From Rhizophagus irregularis (taxonomy: Eukaryota > Glomeromycota > Glomeromycetes > Glomerales > Glomeraceae), in NCBI RefSeq assembly GCF_026210795.1, contig NC_089455.1, positions 2,418,001 to 2,482,000 on the forward strand: 64,000 nt of DNA, in the 5' to 3' direction. A model generated the notes under the pieces. That model searched no databases. It saw only the letters and a list, made by a program, of their open reading frames with translations, and had not been told where the DNA came from. Below, piece after piece: positions 46,688 to 59,684 of this stretch. The position numbers were made by a program, and so were the translations under genes. Each line of letters starts with the position of its first letter. Within the stretch, counting starts at the first letter, position 1.

Positions 46688-48600
46688 TCTCTCGATAAAT
46701 TTTATAGACATTTTAATTTTTTTTAATATTTTTCCTGTGTATAATGAGTATAAACTGGCAAAAAATGAACAATTTATTATTTTTCTTTTTCCTTTTTTTT
46801 TTACATTTATTTTTGTTAAATAATATCATAATAGACATTTTTCTGGCGATGTTTTTAAAAAAAAAAACCCCGAATATTTTGTATTTTTACAATTTTACGA
46901 TGAGAGAATTATTATTCTCTCTCTCTTCTTCTAGTACTTTATTATTTTATTTTATTTTTCTTTAAATTTTTTTTAAAGAAAATTCGAAATTTTTTTTTAA
47001 TTAAGACGTTTAAAATTTTCTATGATCTTCACTTTTTTTTTTTTATATAAGTTTTTTTAATTATTTTATATATATATAAAAAAAACCGCAAGTATTTTTT
47101 TATATATTATCTCAACTTTTAATAATACATATATAAAAATTTTCAATCTTGTATTATTTTTTTTTTTTTTTGTGTATAAAAAAACTTTTTCTTAAAAAAG
47201 ATTTTAATATAATTGAAAGAAAAGAAAAAAAAAAAAAATTTTTTTTTTTCTTTTACTTTTTTTTACCACGTAAAAAAAAAGAAGATTTTGTTATTTTTTG
47301 ATTTTCTATTGTTGATATGACTCATTCGTATTGTATAATTTGTTCCCTTGTCACATAATATAAAAGATACATTTGAGATCTTATTAAAGTCTTGTTAATC
47401 CATAATGAATATAAACTCATACAGGGATCGATTTTAATACACACATGACATGACGACTTGCTATAATGTCGTGAAAAATTAAAGTTTATTTGCACATGCG
47501 CTTGGGAAACTAATGAAGCATATTCTAGCATTTATTATGATTACACCAAACCGTATCAGCTTGATTGATTAACCTGATTATAATAATAAAAAAACGGAAT
47601 TTAAAAAATGCCGAAACGTGAATACTAATACGCCTTTCGCTTTATTTTAATACCGAAATATAAGAATGAATAAAAGTAATATTACTATTAGAATGATCCA
47701 CCGGATAAATCGGTTTAAATGTTTTTAAAATTGCTTAAATGAAATACCGTAAATGAAAAAAAATATTTTTTTTTGTATGTATGCTAATAATGAATTTTCT
47801 TTGCGTATCCTTGAACCATTCTTTATCATTCAAATAATGAAATTTGTGGTAAAACATAATCAACGTATTACCATTATTACCCGTGTTACACGCATTACCC
47901 TTTAATTTTAATGGGTTCTTGATTATGTCATCTTAACAACAACAATGGGAATATTCCCGTATTCCCGTGTATACATGTGATTGATGGTATTAGGATTACA
48001 ACGGGATGATTTTTACCGCAGGGTCGGATCTCGGAATGTATTATCTGTACATTTTAAGACTAGTTTCATTCAAACAATGAAAGAATCCCATTTTTCTCAG
48101 GGTCGGAAATTCGGAGTTAATTTAGGGTAAACATTAGTCAATTTAGGGTAAACATTAAGTTGTTAAAGGAAATCATTTATATAATGAGATCAAGACAATA
48201 TATGAATGAATGATAAAAAAGTGATTTCTAAGAAGAATACTGATATATCACAAAAATTAGAAACATTTCTGTATGTACCTTATTACCTAATAAATATATT
48301 TTTATTCAGACAATAAAATTCTGACATCATTCGGATCATTTTTTTAATCATTTTAGTAAAAAATCATCAAATATGATTTAATAATAATCAGATGAAAGCT
48401 AACCTTTAATTGAATTTATTGTTGTATTATTGTATTTATTGTATTGATTGTATTATGATGTATTTATTATGTTAAACCCCAGAATTTTACCTCAATAACA
48501 TTTATAGTTCAATTTTATTCCTCAATAAAATTAATTAATTAAATTAATTGGTTAATATATCGGTTGGTATATTATCAGTTATAATATAAGTTGGTTTATA
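46688..48600. other. Gene-poor region
   Basis: Phe-rich open frames here are products of poly-T. Around 48060-48160 there is a small direct repeat TTTAGGGTAAACATTA(G/A) (two copies) and a doubled GGGTCGGA word. No gene supported. Confidence 0.4.
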
Positions 48601-48690
48601 TTATCATCCGTTGGTTTATATATATATATATTATCATCAGTTGGTTTATATATATATATATTATCATCAGTTGGTTTTATATATATATAT
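48601..48690. repeat. Three 30-bp tandem units
   Basis: Units start at 48601, 48631 and 48661. Each is TTATCATC(C/A)GTTGGTTTA followed by a TA run. A degenerate unit precedes them (48573-48600). To the right, the word GAACTTATTTA recurs several times to about 48786. Confidence 0.9.
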
Positions 48691-51600
48691 CCTGAACTTA
48701 TTTAGCCGGTATATATATATATCTTGAACTTATTTAACTTATTTAGTACATATATTCCTTTATATATATATCGTGAACTTATTTAGTATATATTTTCCTT
48801 TTTTTTTTTAAACTTGAATTGATGTACAAAAAATTTTTGATTGGATGATAAAATTTTTATTATTTTTTATCAGTTTTTTATTCTTAAACCTATTTAAGTA
48901 TACATTTTCTTGTAATAGAAAAGTGTACTTTTTTAACACGTTGAAAGATCCTAATATGATTGGATGGTAATAATATGATTTACTGTATTTATTTATTCAA
49001 TGATTAAATTTTTTTTTTTTGAACCTATTTAGATATTTCCTGTTAATAGAAATGATTTTTTTACACGTTTAATATTTCTAAATACGGAATAAATACGGAA
49101 TACGGAATACAGATGATTTATTTAGTGTACTTCAATCATTAAGTTTACTTCAATCATTTAGTTTATCTTCAATCATTCCGTTTTATTATTGGATTACGCT
49201 AATAATATTTGATATGTTAAGTTTACTTCAATCATTAAGTTATTCCAATCATTTTAATCATTTTAATCATTTTCGAATTTCGATCTTTAATCTTCTGAAC
49301 AAAATGAACAAAATGAACAAAATGAGAATCTATTTAAGTATATGTTTTCTATTTCTGACTTTCTGTAATTAGAAATGATTCTTTGCACATTGAAAATTTC
49401 TAAATCTAGAATTGAAAGAATTGAAAGAACAATATGTTCACAAATGTTCACAAGTTTGATTGATCGGAGTTCGTTATTATTTAAACAAATCTGAACATGT
49501 TATATAATGAATCGTAACATATTAAGTAAATAAATCGGGACATGTTATTAGGATAAATCGGGACATATTATTAGCGTAATCTCAGTGATAAATCGGACAT
49601 GTTATTAGCGTAATCCGGTGTTATTAGCGAAATCCCAGTGATAAATCGTAGCGTAATCCGGTGATAAATCGACGTAATCCAGTGATGAATCGAACATGAG
49701 GCCATATAAAATCATGTGATCATACATGCCTATATGGACTATATGGAATACATTAGCATAATTTTGGCCAGAATTATAAGTATGTATTTAATAATTCTAG
49801 TCAGAAAATTATTTCCATTTTAGATGCTGGCTATCATTATTATAACTCCGGCCTTGAAAGATACGCACTTTGAACTCAGGGTCCTTATTAAATATATCCT
49901 AAAAGAAAAATATTCCGAACTTGGCAAATCAATCTAATCATGATTTGGTTTTTTCTATCTTTTTTTTTTTTTTTAATGATCCCAAATCGTGTTATTATAC
50001 TAGTTTTTTTTAATTATAAAATTATAAATAATATTTGCTGACGGGAGTACCAAATTTATGCCAAGAATATTCCAAACGGGATCATTCCGCGATTGGCACG
50101 AAAAAAAATGCCTCAAAAACTTTGATAAATTTATACTTGGATAAATTTAAACCAAATGTAGCAAAATTACGTTCGGAGTTCGGCCGATAACCTTCTTTTT
50201 AACGCCATAATCAAAAAAGTAACAAAAAAGAAAAAATACATAAGTGATTAGTAATATATCATTACCATAAAACTTTATTATTTTATTATTTTATCATTTT
50301 TATTATTACTATTTTATTTCTCTTAAATTCCTTTTTAAGTGATTTCATTTAAAAAAAAAGAAAAAAAGAATAGTTATAAGATTATTATAAAAAAGTACAA
50401 TAAGCGTTTTTTTTTTCATATCATGTGTATCATGTGTTGTGTACAAAAAATATCTTTTCTTTTACTAAAAATAATTGATCGGTGTTGTTTATTCATATGA
50501 TAGATTATCACACCAATCATGATCCTTGGATTTACATTTGGTATCGTTATTATGGACCACACTTTGACCAACAATTGGACCAACTGACCGACGAAAAAAA
50601 TATTGTCGTGTGACCCTCAATTTTAATTTTATCATTTATTGTTTATCATTTTGATTAACAATAATACACATTTTGAACACGATATTGCCAATTATGGTAA
50701 CATAATGTTATTATTGTATATTATTGTATTTAATTGTTATTGAAAAACTAAAAAAATTCTACCGTTTCATTCTTTACGATATTTTCTAAAATCGAATGAT
50801 TACTTATTATTACTATTATTATTACTATTATTATTATTATATTAGGATATTATTATTATTAGTATTAGATATTATTATTATTAGTATTAGGATATTATTA
50901 TTTATATCTACTCTACTATTACTTACATTATTTATTAAACATAATATATATATAATATATATTTAAAATATTATTACATGTATAGCTAATTACTTTTTCT
51001 AAAAAATTTTATTATAAATTTATATTATAATTAATGATAAAAATGATAGGATTCCCGTCCATTTTTATCCCGAATTCTCATATACTTCCGTCCCGAATCC
51101 CGTTATGAAATTTTTTCATCCCGAATTCACTTATTAAAATACTTCCGTCTCGAATTCGAATTCTATTACAGAATACTTTTTTTATAACATCAATTATAAT
51201 ATATTTGACTCATTCTAGACTAGTACTATAAATTCCGTTATGAAATACTTTCCGACCGAATTCCGTTATACTATCCATCCCGAATTCCGATATGAAATAT
51301 ATTTAACTTATCATTCTAGACCTTTTTTTTCCTAGTTATCCGTTATGAACATAATTATAGATTAAATTAATTCTATTTACTATAAATATATTTTTAATTC
51401 CGATATTTTTACCACCTTTTTATAATCATTGATAAAAGAACGTATTCAATTGGATGTAAAAAATGATGAGAGAAAAAAACAAAGGTAATAAATATAATAT
51501 CAAGTTAATAATAACACTAATAATAAAATTAAACAAACAAAAATAATATTAATTAACTATCTTATTATATGTTATCGGCATTTCCATTTTAATACGATTA

Positions 51601-52422
51601 ATAATAAATAATCGTCCATTCATGCCAAATATACTACGGGGACTTAATAAATTTCCGTAATATACAGTAATAGTCAAAATTTATGTATTGTAGATCTAAA
51701 AAAAAAAGACATTTTAGAAAAAAAAAAAAAAAAAAAAATTTTTAATGAAAAAAAAAGAAAGTAAATCTATGAAATTGTACAATAATGCATTTACAACCAA
51801 AACAAGCATAACAAATAAAACCGTAAATTAAATAATCCATAATTTTAATAATCCTTCTCAAAATTTTTTTATTGGTGTTTTAAAGAATTGAGTTTATAAA
51901 AATAATCCATTTTTGATTCTCCCGTGTGACATTATGTACATGTTGTAAGTTGAACCGAGCAGACAGACTGTTTAAAGAATGTGAGGATCATCAATTAAAA
52001 CATTTTTCAATTCACGACTAATAAGGTTTATTATAGAGAAGAAATTTCTGTAATAATTTCATTCATTTTTATTTAAGGCAGTTTTTTTTTATAGTTGTAT
52101 TGTACCAGGATTCTTAATGTATAATTAATCCGACTAATTTAAATAAATACGCAGGTCAAACCTCGTGGTATGAAACATATCTTTCAAATAATAAATCGAA
52201 CTTTTTTATTGTATACAGTGATAATACCCATTTTAAGAAACTTTGCAATACTTTGTCATTAGTAAACATAAATATTAAAAGGAAAAATAAAAAAAAAAGT
52301 ACCACTTAAAAAAAAATATTTCTTCCTTTCCCATTTTTCTTCCTTTTCTCTTCATTTTCTCTTCTCTTCTTTACTTTCCTTTAAATTTTTTTTTTTCTTT
52401 TAGAAAATATTTTTTTTTATTA
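48691..52422. other. Gene-poor, low-complexity region
   Basis: Between and beyond the arrays there are ATT/ATTACT microsatellites (50805-50910), a CCCGAATTC-rich segment (51050-51300) and long A runs (51716-51760). CAATCATT(A/T)AGTTTACTT-type short repeats lie at 49125-49250. At 49751-49778 a segment GCATAATTTTGGCCAGAATT recurs in similar form near 61380. No gene supported. A pyrimidine-rich leader (TTCCTTTTCTCTTC) just before 52423 is likely the promoter/leader of the Rap-GAP gene. Confidence 0.45.
49490..49695. repeat. Degenerate tandem array
   Basis: Words ATAAATCGGGACATGTTATTA, TTAGCGTAATCC and CCAGTGATAAATCG recur in overlapping partial units of about 22-38 bp. The array is eroded, and unit boundaries are unclear. 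Confidence 0.7.
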
Positions 52423-54390
52423 ATGACCACATCATCACATTCATATTCTAGTTCTGGTGATAGTTGTAGCGAAAGAAGTGGAATGCGTACGAGCGGTACA
52501 AGTGTATTATCTTCTACTTCTAATTTCACCATTTCAAGTACGATAACCTCTCAGGTAAAATTAATAATATCATTAGGAAAAAAAAATAAAATAAAATTCC
52601 ATCAATTAAATAATTAAATTAATAATGTCATTATTATTTTTTATTTTTTTTTTTTTTAGTCGGTATCAACAAAATTTTTCATACCAAGTTCAAGTATATC
52701 CACATTTGGAGAATATCAAATAGAACATATAGATACGGAATCAATATGGTATCGAAAATATTTTATTCATAAAAAACATCCTACATTCGTGGGAAATGTC
52801 GAACCATTCGGTCCAGTCATTATTTCAATAGCATTGGATTGTAAAACTATAAATAATAATCGTGATGCTGTATATTGGTATAGATATATTTTACGTCATA
52901 AAGATCTACCTGATGATCGAGGTTTGTTAGTAGGACCTCCACAAACTCCTCTAAGTGATCCTCCATGGGATGTATTATTAAGGAGGATTTCAAGAGAATT
53001 TGCTCAATCGAAATTAACAAAATTAATAACAACTCCTGAATTATCTGAGGAATTGCTTTCATTAGATGAAAATAGATTACAAAAAGCTTATAAAATTGGT
53101 TTATTATATTGTGCTCCATTACAAACGACTGAAGAAGAATGGTTTTCAAATACTACAACTTCAATATCTTTTACTAATTTTTTGGAATTATTGGGAACAA
53201 AGGTTAGATTATTGGGATTTAAAGGATTTAGTGGTGGGTTAGATACAAATTTGGATGGTACAGGGGAATATTCTATTCATGATGATAAAACTTTTAAAGA
53301 TTATGAAATAATGTATCATGTAAGCACTATGCTTCCATATGAGAAATCAAATAGATATCAAATAACAAGAAAACGTCATATTGGAAATGATATTGTTTGT
53401 ATAATATTTCAGGATGAACCAAAACCTTTTTCACCTTTCGCTATTCGTTCACAATTCTTACATGTTTACGTGATTGTCAGTCCTGTAAAATGTAAAGTTG
53501 ATAGTTATCATGTAGAGGTAGTATGTAAAAATGGTGTACCTTATTTTGGTCCACCTTTACCGAATCCTCCAATATTTGATGATCCAATTTCATTGAAAAA
53601 ATTCTTAGTCGCTACTGTCATAAACGGTCAAAATGCGGCTTGGAAAACTCCAAAATTATCCGATCCATTCTATAGAGCTCGTGGTGGTATAATACGTGAT
53701 ATAGTGAATAAATCCATTCCACGTATGAATATGGATATTTTATTGACACCTCCACAATCTCCTAAAAAATTATCTCAAGATGAATTAAATTCTATATTAA
53801 AGGGATTATTCGTGGATCAATTAAAATACAAAGGAAAACCTCCTGATATTTCATTAGTAAAAGATCTACTTGAAAAAGGTGCAAATCCAAATATTAGGAT
53901 ACCTCAACCTAAACCATTAAAAGAATCAAGCGCTTCATCATCAAATGACAATCTTGACGATTCATATTTTTCCAGTACATTACCAACACCATCATCAACA
54001 ACCTCGTCATCATTACCTTCATCATCATTATCACAGTACTCATCGTTCAAACTTCCAAATATATTGTTTGCCACAATAGCATTAACAGATGATCCAATTT
54101 ATGTAAAATTTTTGATAAATTATGGAGTAGAAACGATGCCAAAAGATAATCATTTTCCAAACGCGTTTGTATTTTCTGCCACTTATAAACGTGTGGAAAC
54201 CATGAGATGTTTATTAGAGAATATACCAGCTTTATCTGATCCAAAATCTGTTGATACTGCAATCAATGATACTTATAATAGCGTTTATTCAAAAAATACT
54301 CAAAATAATGTTCTTAATGGGTATGGAACTTATGGTAATAGAATTTGGTATAATTTTACTAAATTTAAAAATCAAATCAGGGGGAAATAA
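52423..54390 (+). CDS. Rap-GAP domain protein with ankyrin-like C-terminus
   Basis: Exons 52423-52554 and 52660-54390, with a 105-bp GT-AG intron (phase 0), give 620 residues. Residues 1-50 are Ser/Thr-rich. The Rap-GAP catalytic domain spans roughly 220-365: GFKGFSGGLDT, EIMYHVSTMLPYE, then RKRHIGNDIVCIIF with the catalytic asparagine thumb at about N287, and IRSQFLHVYVIVSP. Residues about 440-575 contain ankyrin-like units (VKDLLEKGANPNI, YVKFLINYGVETMP, TMRCLLENIPAL), split by a Ser-rich insert (470-507). It should accelerate GTP hydrolysis on Rap/Rheb-type small GTPases. The target is unknown. Rap-GAP followed by ankyrin repeats is unusual to my knowledge. Confidence 0.9.
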
Positions 54391-56115
54391 TATATATTCG
54401 TATACAAATACAATATACAGTATATAGTATTTCTCTTTTTTCTTTTCTTTTCAATTACATATATATATATATATATATATTTTATCATTTACTTTTAAAA
54501 TTTTATTATCATTTATTATTTAAAATCTAAAACTCAAAAAAAAAAGTTCTTTTTGTTTTTTATTTTTCAAAATTTTACCTTTCAAAATTTTTACTTTCAA
54601 AATTTTTACTTTCAAATATAAAAAAACATACCATTATATGTAAATACATGTTTTTTTAACAGTCCAAGGTCATGGTAATAAAATTTAAAATTGTAGTTTG
54701 TGATCATTTATTTCGTTTATTGCAAATTTTTTGCATATATTCTTTACTTGAATGCGATTTTTAATAATAATTTATAATAATTTAGAAATTTTTTTTAAAG
54801 CTCAGAGAGCTCGAGTGTTGTGTTGTGTTATTTGAGTTACTAGGTCTCTTCTCGAATTACGGTGGTCTCTAGTGGCAGTGATGTGAGTCATAAATTCTCA
54901 AACAATAAAGACTGGAATCATCGGAAATTTAAAAAAGAGAATGTTTAAATTATTATTTACGCGTTTCAAAATTTTTTTTTTTCCCCGTTTCAAAGTTCGT
55001 GACGTAATAAATCATATGTAATCACATATTATGATATATATTTCCCGGGTTTAACTGTGGGTAAATTAAGTCAAGAAATGAAGCATCAACTCACAAGTGT
55101 ACTAGTGTTAAAAAAATCGAAACGCCAAAAGGCATATACCGCAGTATTCTTATCCTTTAATTATGCCTAATTATTTCGTGACGAAAGCATGTTACAATTA
55201 AATTAAACAAAAAAATATGTGTTTGTAAATGCAATATCTCATGATGTTTGCATAAAAGATGATCTGTGGACGCACTCGCACTAATCGTTTCGTTCTCTCT
55301 TGTTTTCTTTTTGTCCTTTGTCTTATATAAATGGTGAGTTGGTAACTTTGAATGACGCAATTGAATGCACTCATCAGTGACTCATTACTATTTACTAAAA
55401 AAGAAAAAAAAATAATTATATTTTTTTAAGAATGCAACCATTTTAAATGAAAATTTTCCGAAAGTAATTAAATATTTTACAAATCTGATAAATGGTAAAT
55501 GATAATATATTCTAGAGATGTACTTTGTACGGTGATATGTGAAGAAGACACTTTTTAAACTTCTAATCAATCCTGAAAATCACGAGAGTTTTACAAAAAA
55601 AAAAAAAAGATACGATAAAAAGTAAATAAATAATAAATATTTATCTGTTATGTGTTCTTTTTGATACAAGTATAACTTAACTAGTCTGAGCGCATTGCAT
55701 ATGCTGTACTTTCGCCAACTTTTAGGCTTTTATCATCTATATATATATTTACATGTATTAATTATTTATATTTATAAATATTTTATTATGTTAAAAACGT
55801 TAATTAATATAACGTTATTTTTAATTTTTGATGCAAAAAGGAATTCCCTTTGCATTAAGTTTTGCATTAAGTTTAAGTTAACGTTTCATACCTATAAAAC
55901 CATTAGAAGTAATTGCTTTTTTTTTTTTCATTTATATAAGGTTAAAATTCTTGTTTAACAACAAGTCTTCTATAACTCTAAACTCTTTATAAAAAAAGGA
56001 ACCCCCTTATTTTTTTAAATTAATTTAGTATCACTTAGTATCAAAAAAAAAAAATTATTATTAGAATTTTTTTTTAAAAAAAAAATTTGCACCACCTTAT
56101 TTAATTTTGTTTTAA
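54391..56115. other. Intergenic
   Basis: It has a TA microsatellite (54460-54480), triple TTTCAAAATTTTTAC-like repeats (54565-54615), and short shadow frames. TTTGCATTAAG occurs twice (55849-55873). No supported gene. Confidence 0.5.
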
Positions 56116-56332
56116 GAATCATAATTCTTTCCATTTCCTCCTCTTTATTGTTTTTTTTTTAAAAAAAAAAAATTGGTAATTAAAACCAGAAAAAACATTT
56201 TAAAAAATCATAATTCTTTCCTCTTACTCTCTTGTTTTTTTTTAAAAAAAAATTGATAATTATAACAGAAAGAAAAGTTTTTTAATATTATTAAAGCTAT
56301 TAAAGCTATTAAAGCTTAAAAAAAAACGAAAA
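56116..56332. promoter_or_regulatory. Leader with tandem 89-bp units and T-A tract junctions
   Basis: ATCATAATTCTTTCC starts at 56118 and again at 56207. Each is followed by a pyrimidine stretch, a T-run passing directly into an A-run, and TTG(G/A)TAATTA. A triple ATTAAAGCT repeat (56291-56318) precedes the start codon at 56333. Likely promoter/5' leader of the BTB gene. Confidence 0.55.
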
Positions 56333-57940
56333 ATGAATGTTCAATTTTATCAAAAATTATCACATGATTTCGCGGAACTTTACGAAGATGATACATATTG
56401 TGATATTTCTATCGAAGCAGGATATCCTCCAAATAATAAAATATTTCGTGTGCATTCACTTATCTTAAATTTTAGATCATCTTATTTTCGTAGAGTATTA
56501 TCTAGAGAAACCGTAGATGGTAGGGTTAAATCTATTAAATTAAATGCTTCTTGTGAAACCGTTCAAGTTATGCTCAGGTACGTTTTTGATCATCCATATA
56601 AAACACGTTTGCCACGTTTGCGTCTCAATCGTTAATCGTATCATTGTTTATTTATTATTAGATATATTTATACCGGTATTCTCGCTTTAGAAGATCAAAG
56701 TACATATGATATTTTAAATCTCTTGGTTATAACAGATAAAATTTGTCTTCAAGAATTAGTTAAACATTTACAAATATATTTATTAGAAAATCATACACCT
56801 TGGTTAAAACAAAATTTTGATCTTATATATAGAACAAGTTTTCAACATGAAACATTTCAAGAATTACAAAAATTTTGTAATAATATAATTACTAAAAATC
56901 CTATTATAATATTTCAATCACAAGATTTTACTTCAATTCAAGAAAATTTTTTAATTTCACTTTTACAACGTGATAATTTAGGTATGAAAGAAATACAAAT
57001 ATGGAATCATATTATTAAATGGGGTATAGGACAAAATCCTTCACTTACAGATGATCCAATTAATTGGTCTTCAGATGAATTTAAAGCTTTAGAAATATCA
57101 TTAAGACGTTGTATACCTTTAATTAGATTTTTTGAATTAACTTCACAAGAATTTTATGATAATGTTCGTCCTTATAAAAAGATTTTATCCTCTCATCTTT
57201 ATGAAGATTTAATGAGACATTATATGAAACCTGGTAGTCAATTATCTTCAAATATTTTACCATCAAGAAGAAGACGTACTTCTATTCAAAATAATAAAAA
57301 TACTATCAGTCGACCTAATTCTAGACCTAATTCTAGACCAAGTTCTAGACAAAATTCTCGTCCAAATTCTCCTCATCCAGATTTTAGACTTGATGATATA
57401 GATTCTGAATTAATTACATCAGAAAATGTTAATCTACTTGCAAGTTGGATTGGTCGTAAAGATTATTTGGATTTAGATAGTCCTTATGAATTTAGATTAT
57501 TATTTAGAGGTAGTCAAGATGGTCTTTCTCCAATAAATTTTCATAGAATATGTGATAATAGACAATCAACTTTAGTAGTAATAAAAATTCGTGGTACGGG
57601 TGAAATAATTGGAGGTTATAATCCAATAAGATGGAAACCTTTTAAAGGTTCTTGGGGAAATACAGAAGATAGTTTCATATTTTCTTTACGTGGTCCATAT
57701 AATAGTTCAAGAAGTCCAATATTAAGTAGACTTATGAAAGGACAAAATACTTATGCTTTAAATTATAAACCAAATCTTGGTCCTTCCTTTGGGATCGCTG
57801 ATCTAAAAATTGATGGAAATAATTTTAGAGATGAATGTAAATGTTATTGTTTAAAAGGGTGTTATGAGAAAAGTATTAGAATGACTACAGGATTTTTCTC
57901 TATTGAAGATTATGAAGTATTTCAAGTCATTAGAAAATAA
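56333..57940 (+). CDS. BTB-BACK-TLDc protein 1
   Basis: Exons 56333-56577 and 56662-57940, with an 84-bp intron (phase 2), give 507 residues. The BTB fold covers residues about 17-115 (DDTYCDISIEAG, FRVHSLILNFRSSYFRRVLS, YIYTGIL). A BACK helical region follows (about 125-265; FLISLLQRDNLGMKEIQIW). Next is an Arg/Pro/Asn/Ser repeat (RPNSRPNSRPSSRQNSRPNS, 299-318). The TLDc domain is about 330-505 (FRLLFRGSQDGLSPINFH, GGYNPIRW, SFIFSLRG, GPSFG-ADLKI, YEVFQVI). BTB-BACK proteins usually adapt cullin-3 ligases, and TLDc domains are linked to oxidative-stress protection and V-ATPase regulation. This architecture is strongly expanded in Rhizophagus. Confidence 0.93.
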
Positions 57941-58162
57941 TTTCAATTTAGAATCATTAGAATTTACCTAATTTACTTAGATTAAAAAATGTAATTTTTC
58001 TTTAATAAAATCTTAATCTATTTTTTATTTAAAATTCATAATAAAGTTTTTTTATATATTTTAATTGAAAAAGTACAAGACTAAAATATAATAATCATGA
58101 ATCATGAAAATTTCATTTACATCATATTTAAAAAAGGAAAGAAAAAAAAAATAATGAACTTT

Positions 58163-59684
58163 CTATAAAGTTTTTTTAATGATTTTAAAAACTTCATATT
58201 CATCTACCCAGAATAAATTTTCATTAGATTTTTTCATAATACTTGTTTCATAACTTTTCTTGTGACAAAAACCTCTACAACCATAAGATTCTTCTAATCC
58301 CAAATATAATTTTAAATCAGAATTACCCCCACCAAATGATGGTCCTAAACCTCTATTTTGATAAATTGCTTCATCAGGATCTTGTATTTTTGAATATATG
58401 GCGTTCTGTAAATTTTTATCACCTAAAGAAAAAATAAAACTCCTATTTGTCTTACTAAAAGTTTTTTTGGATGAATCCCAATTTATAGGATTATAACCAC
58501 CTAATAATTCTCCGGAATTATGAACTCTTAAAATCGTTATCGTCGGCCCCTTATAATCACATAATTCGTGAAATACCTTAAATCCAAACCCATCCCTACT
58601 ACCTCTTAAGAGTAATTGAAATTCGAAAGGTATGTTTTGTTCCGTTATATTATTATCATTTATTAACCAACTACATATTAACGTTATATGTTTTGAATTA
58701 ATCAAATTTGAATCAATTTCTTTCGATCGTAAAGATTTTTGTAATTCATGATTATCTAAAATTTGTTTATAAGAATCATCCTTAAAAACTGGTTTTAAAG
58801 GTGCGACTTTTTCTAAGAAATCATCCTTATTAATCAATGAAAAATTAATTAATTGAATACAAGGTTGAATTAAACTTGATAATTTCAAATAATTTTCGTT
58901 CGTCCAATTTTCGATTTCCGTTGATAAAAGACATGAATCTTGTGCTTTACCCCATTCGATAACCTTATTCCATAAATCTATTTCTCGCATGGTAAGATTA
59001 TCGTGTTTTAAAAGGGAGATCAATGTATCTTGTGTGATAAGGTTAAATTCTTCATGTTGAAATACTATTGAAGGGTCTTGTTCAATAGTTTTAGCACAAA
59101 ATGCGTGTAATTTTGTAAAATGATGATGTTGAGTTGCAAATCTTTGAACTTGAATGAAATGTTTTAACAATTTGTCAAGATCTTGTAGAAGATAATCTTC
59201 AACAACATCAAATATGTCGATTAAACACAATTCGTCTGCTGCAGTAAGAACAGATAGAATTGCTGGTACATCATGTCCTTGCAGCCGAAGACATCCACCA
59301 TAGACGTACCTGTAATATAATTCATCAAAGATTTTTTTACGCTTAAGTTGTTTTAATTCCAAAAAAAAAATATTCCAACAAATAATAAAACAAATAATTA
59401 ATCGTTTCATATATTATAAAAATTTTTTACTTGAGTATGATTTCAAAAACCTCTGGCGACATGTTTGGTTTGTTAAATATTATCATATTTTCTTGTTTTC
59501 TTATCCATTCGCTCGATAAAGCAGCATTAAAATAAGGTGAACGTGCTCGCAGTACAAGCGAATGTACTTTAAACTCCTGATAATCGGGTTCCTGTCCGAC
59601 CTGAATAATAACATCAGAATATGCACTGGAATCAAGAAGTTTATTGTAATCTCGTGATAATAGAAAATGAAAATCGAAAGTCAT
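58163..59684 (-). CDS. BTB-BACK-TLDc protein 2
   Basis: Exons 59684-59431 and 59309-58163 on the minus strand, with a 120-bp intron (phase 2), give 466 residues. Intron position and phase match BTB-BACK-TLDc protein 1. BTB is about 17-115 (SAYSDVIIQVG, FKVHSLVLRARSPYFNAALS, YVYGGCL) and BACK about 130-265 (TLISLLKHDNLTMREIDLW). The TLDc domain is about 285-464 (FQLLLRGSRDGFGFKVFH, GGYNPINW, SFIFSLG, GPSFGGGNSDLKL, YEVFKII). It lacks the RPNS repeat. It converges tail-to-tail with protein 1 across 222 bp, so the pair likely arose by inverted duplication long ago. The unspliced frame gives a false hydrophobic N-terminus. Confidence 0.93.

Noticed and set aside
46617-46965. Phe-rich hydrophobic frames after the ssSPT gene, possible membrane proteins
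   Set aside because: Their composition is that of poly-T DNA; no family pattern. The first overlaps the last ssSPT exon and was noted only as a possible frame issue.
52847-53149. 100-codon minus-strand frame
   Set aside because: Antisense shadow of the Rap-GAP coding exon.
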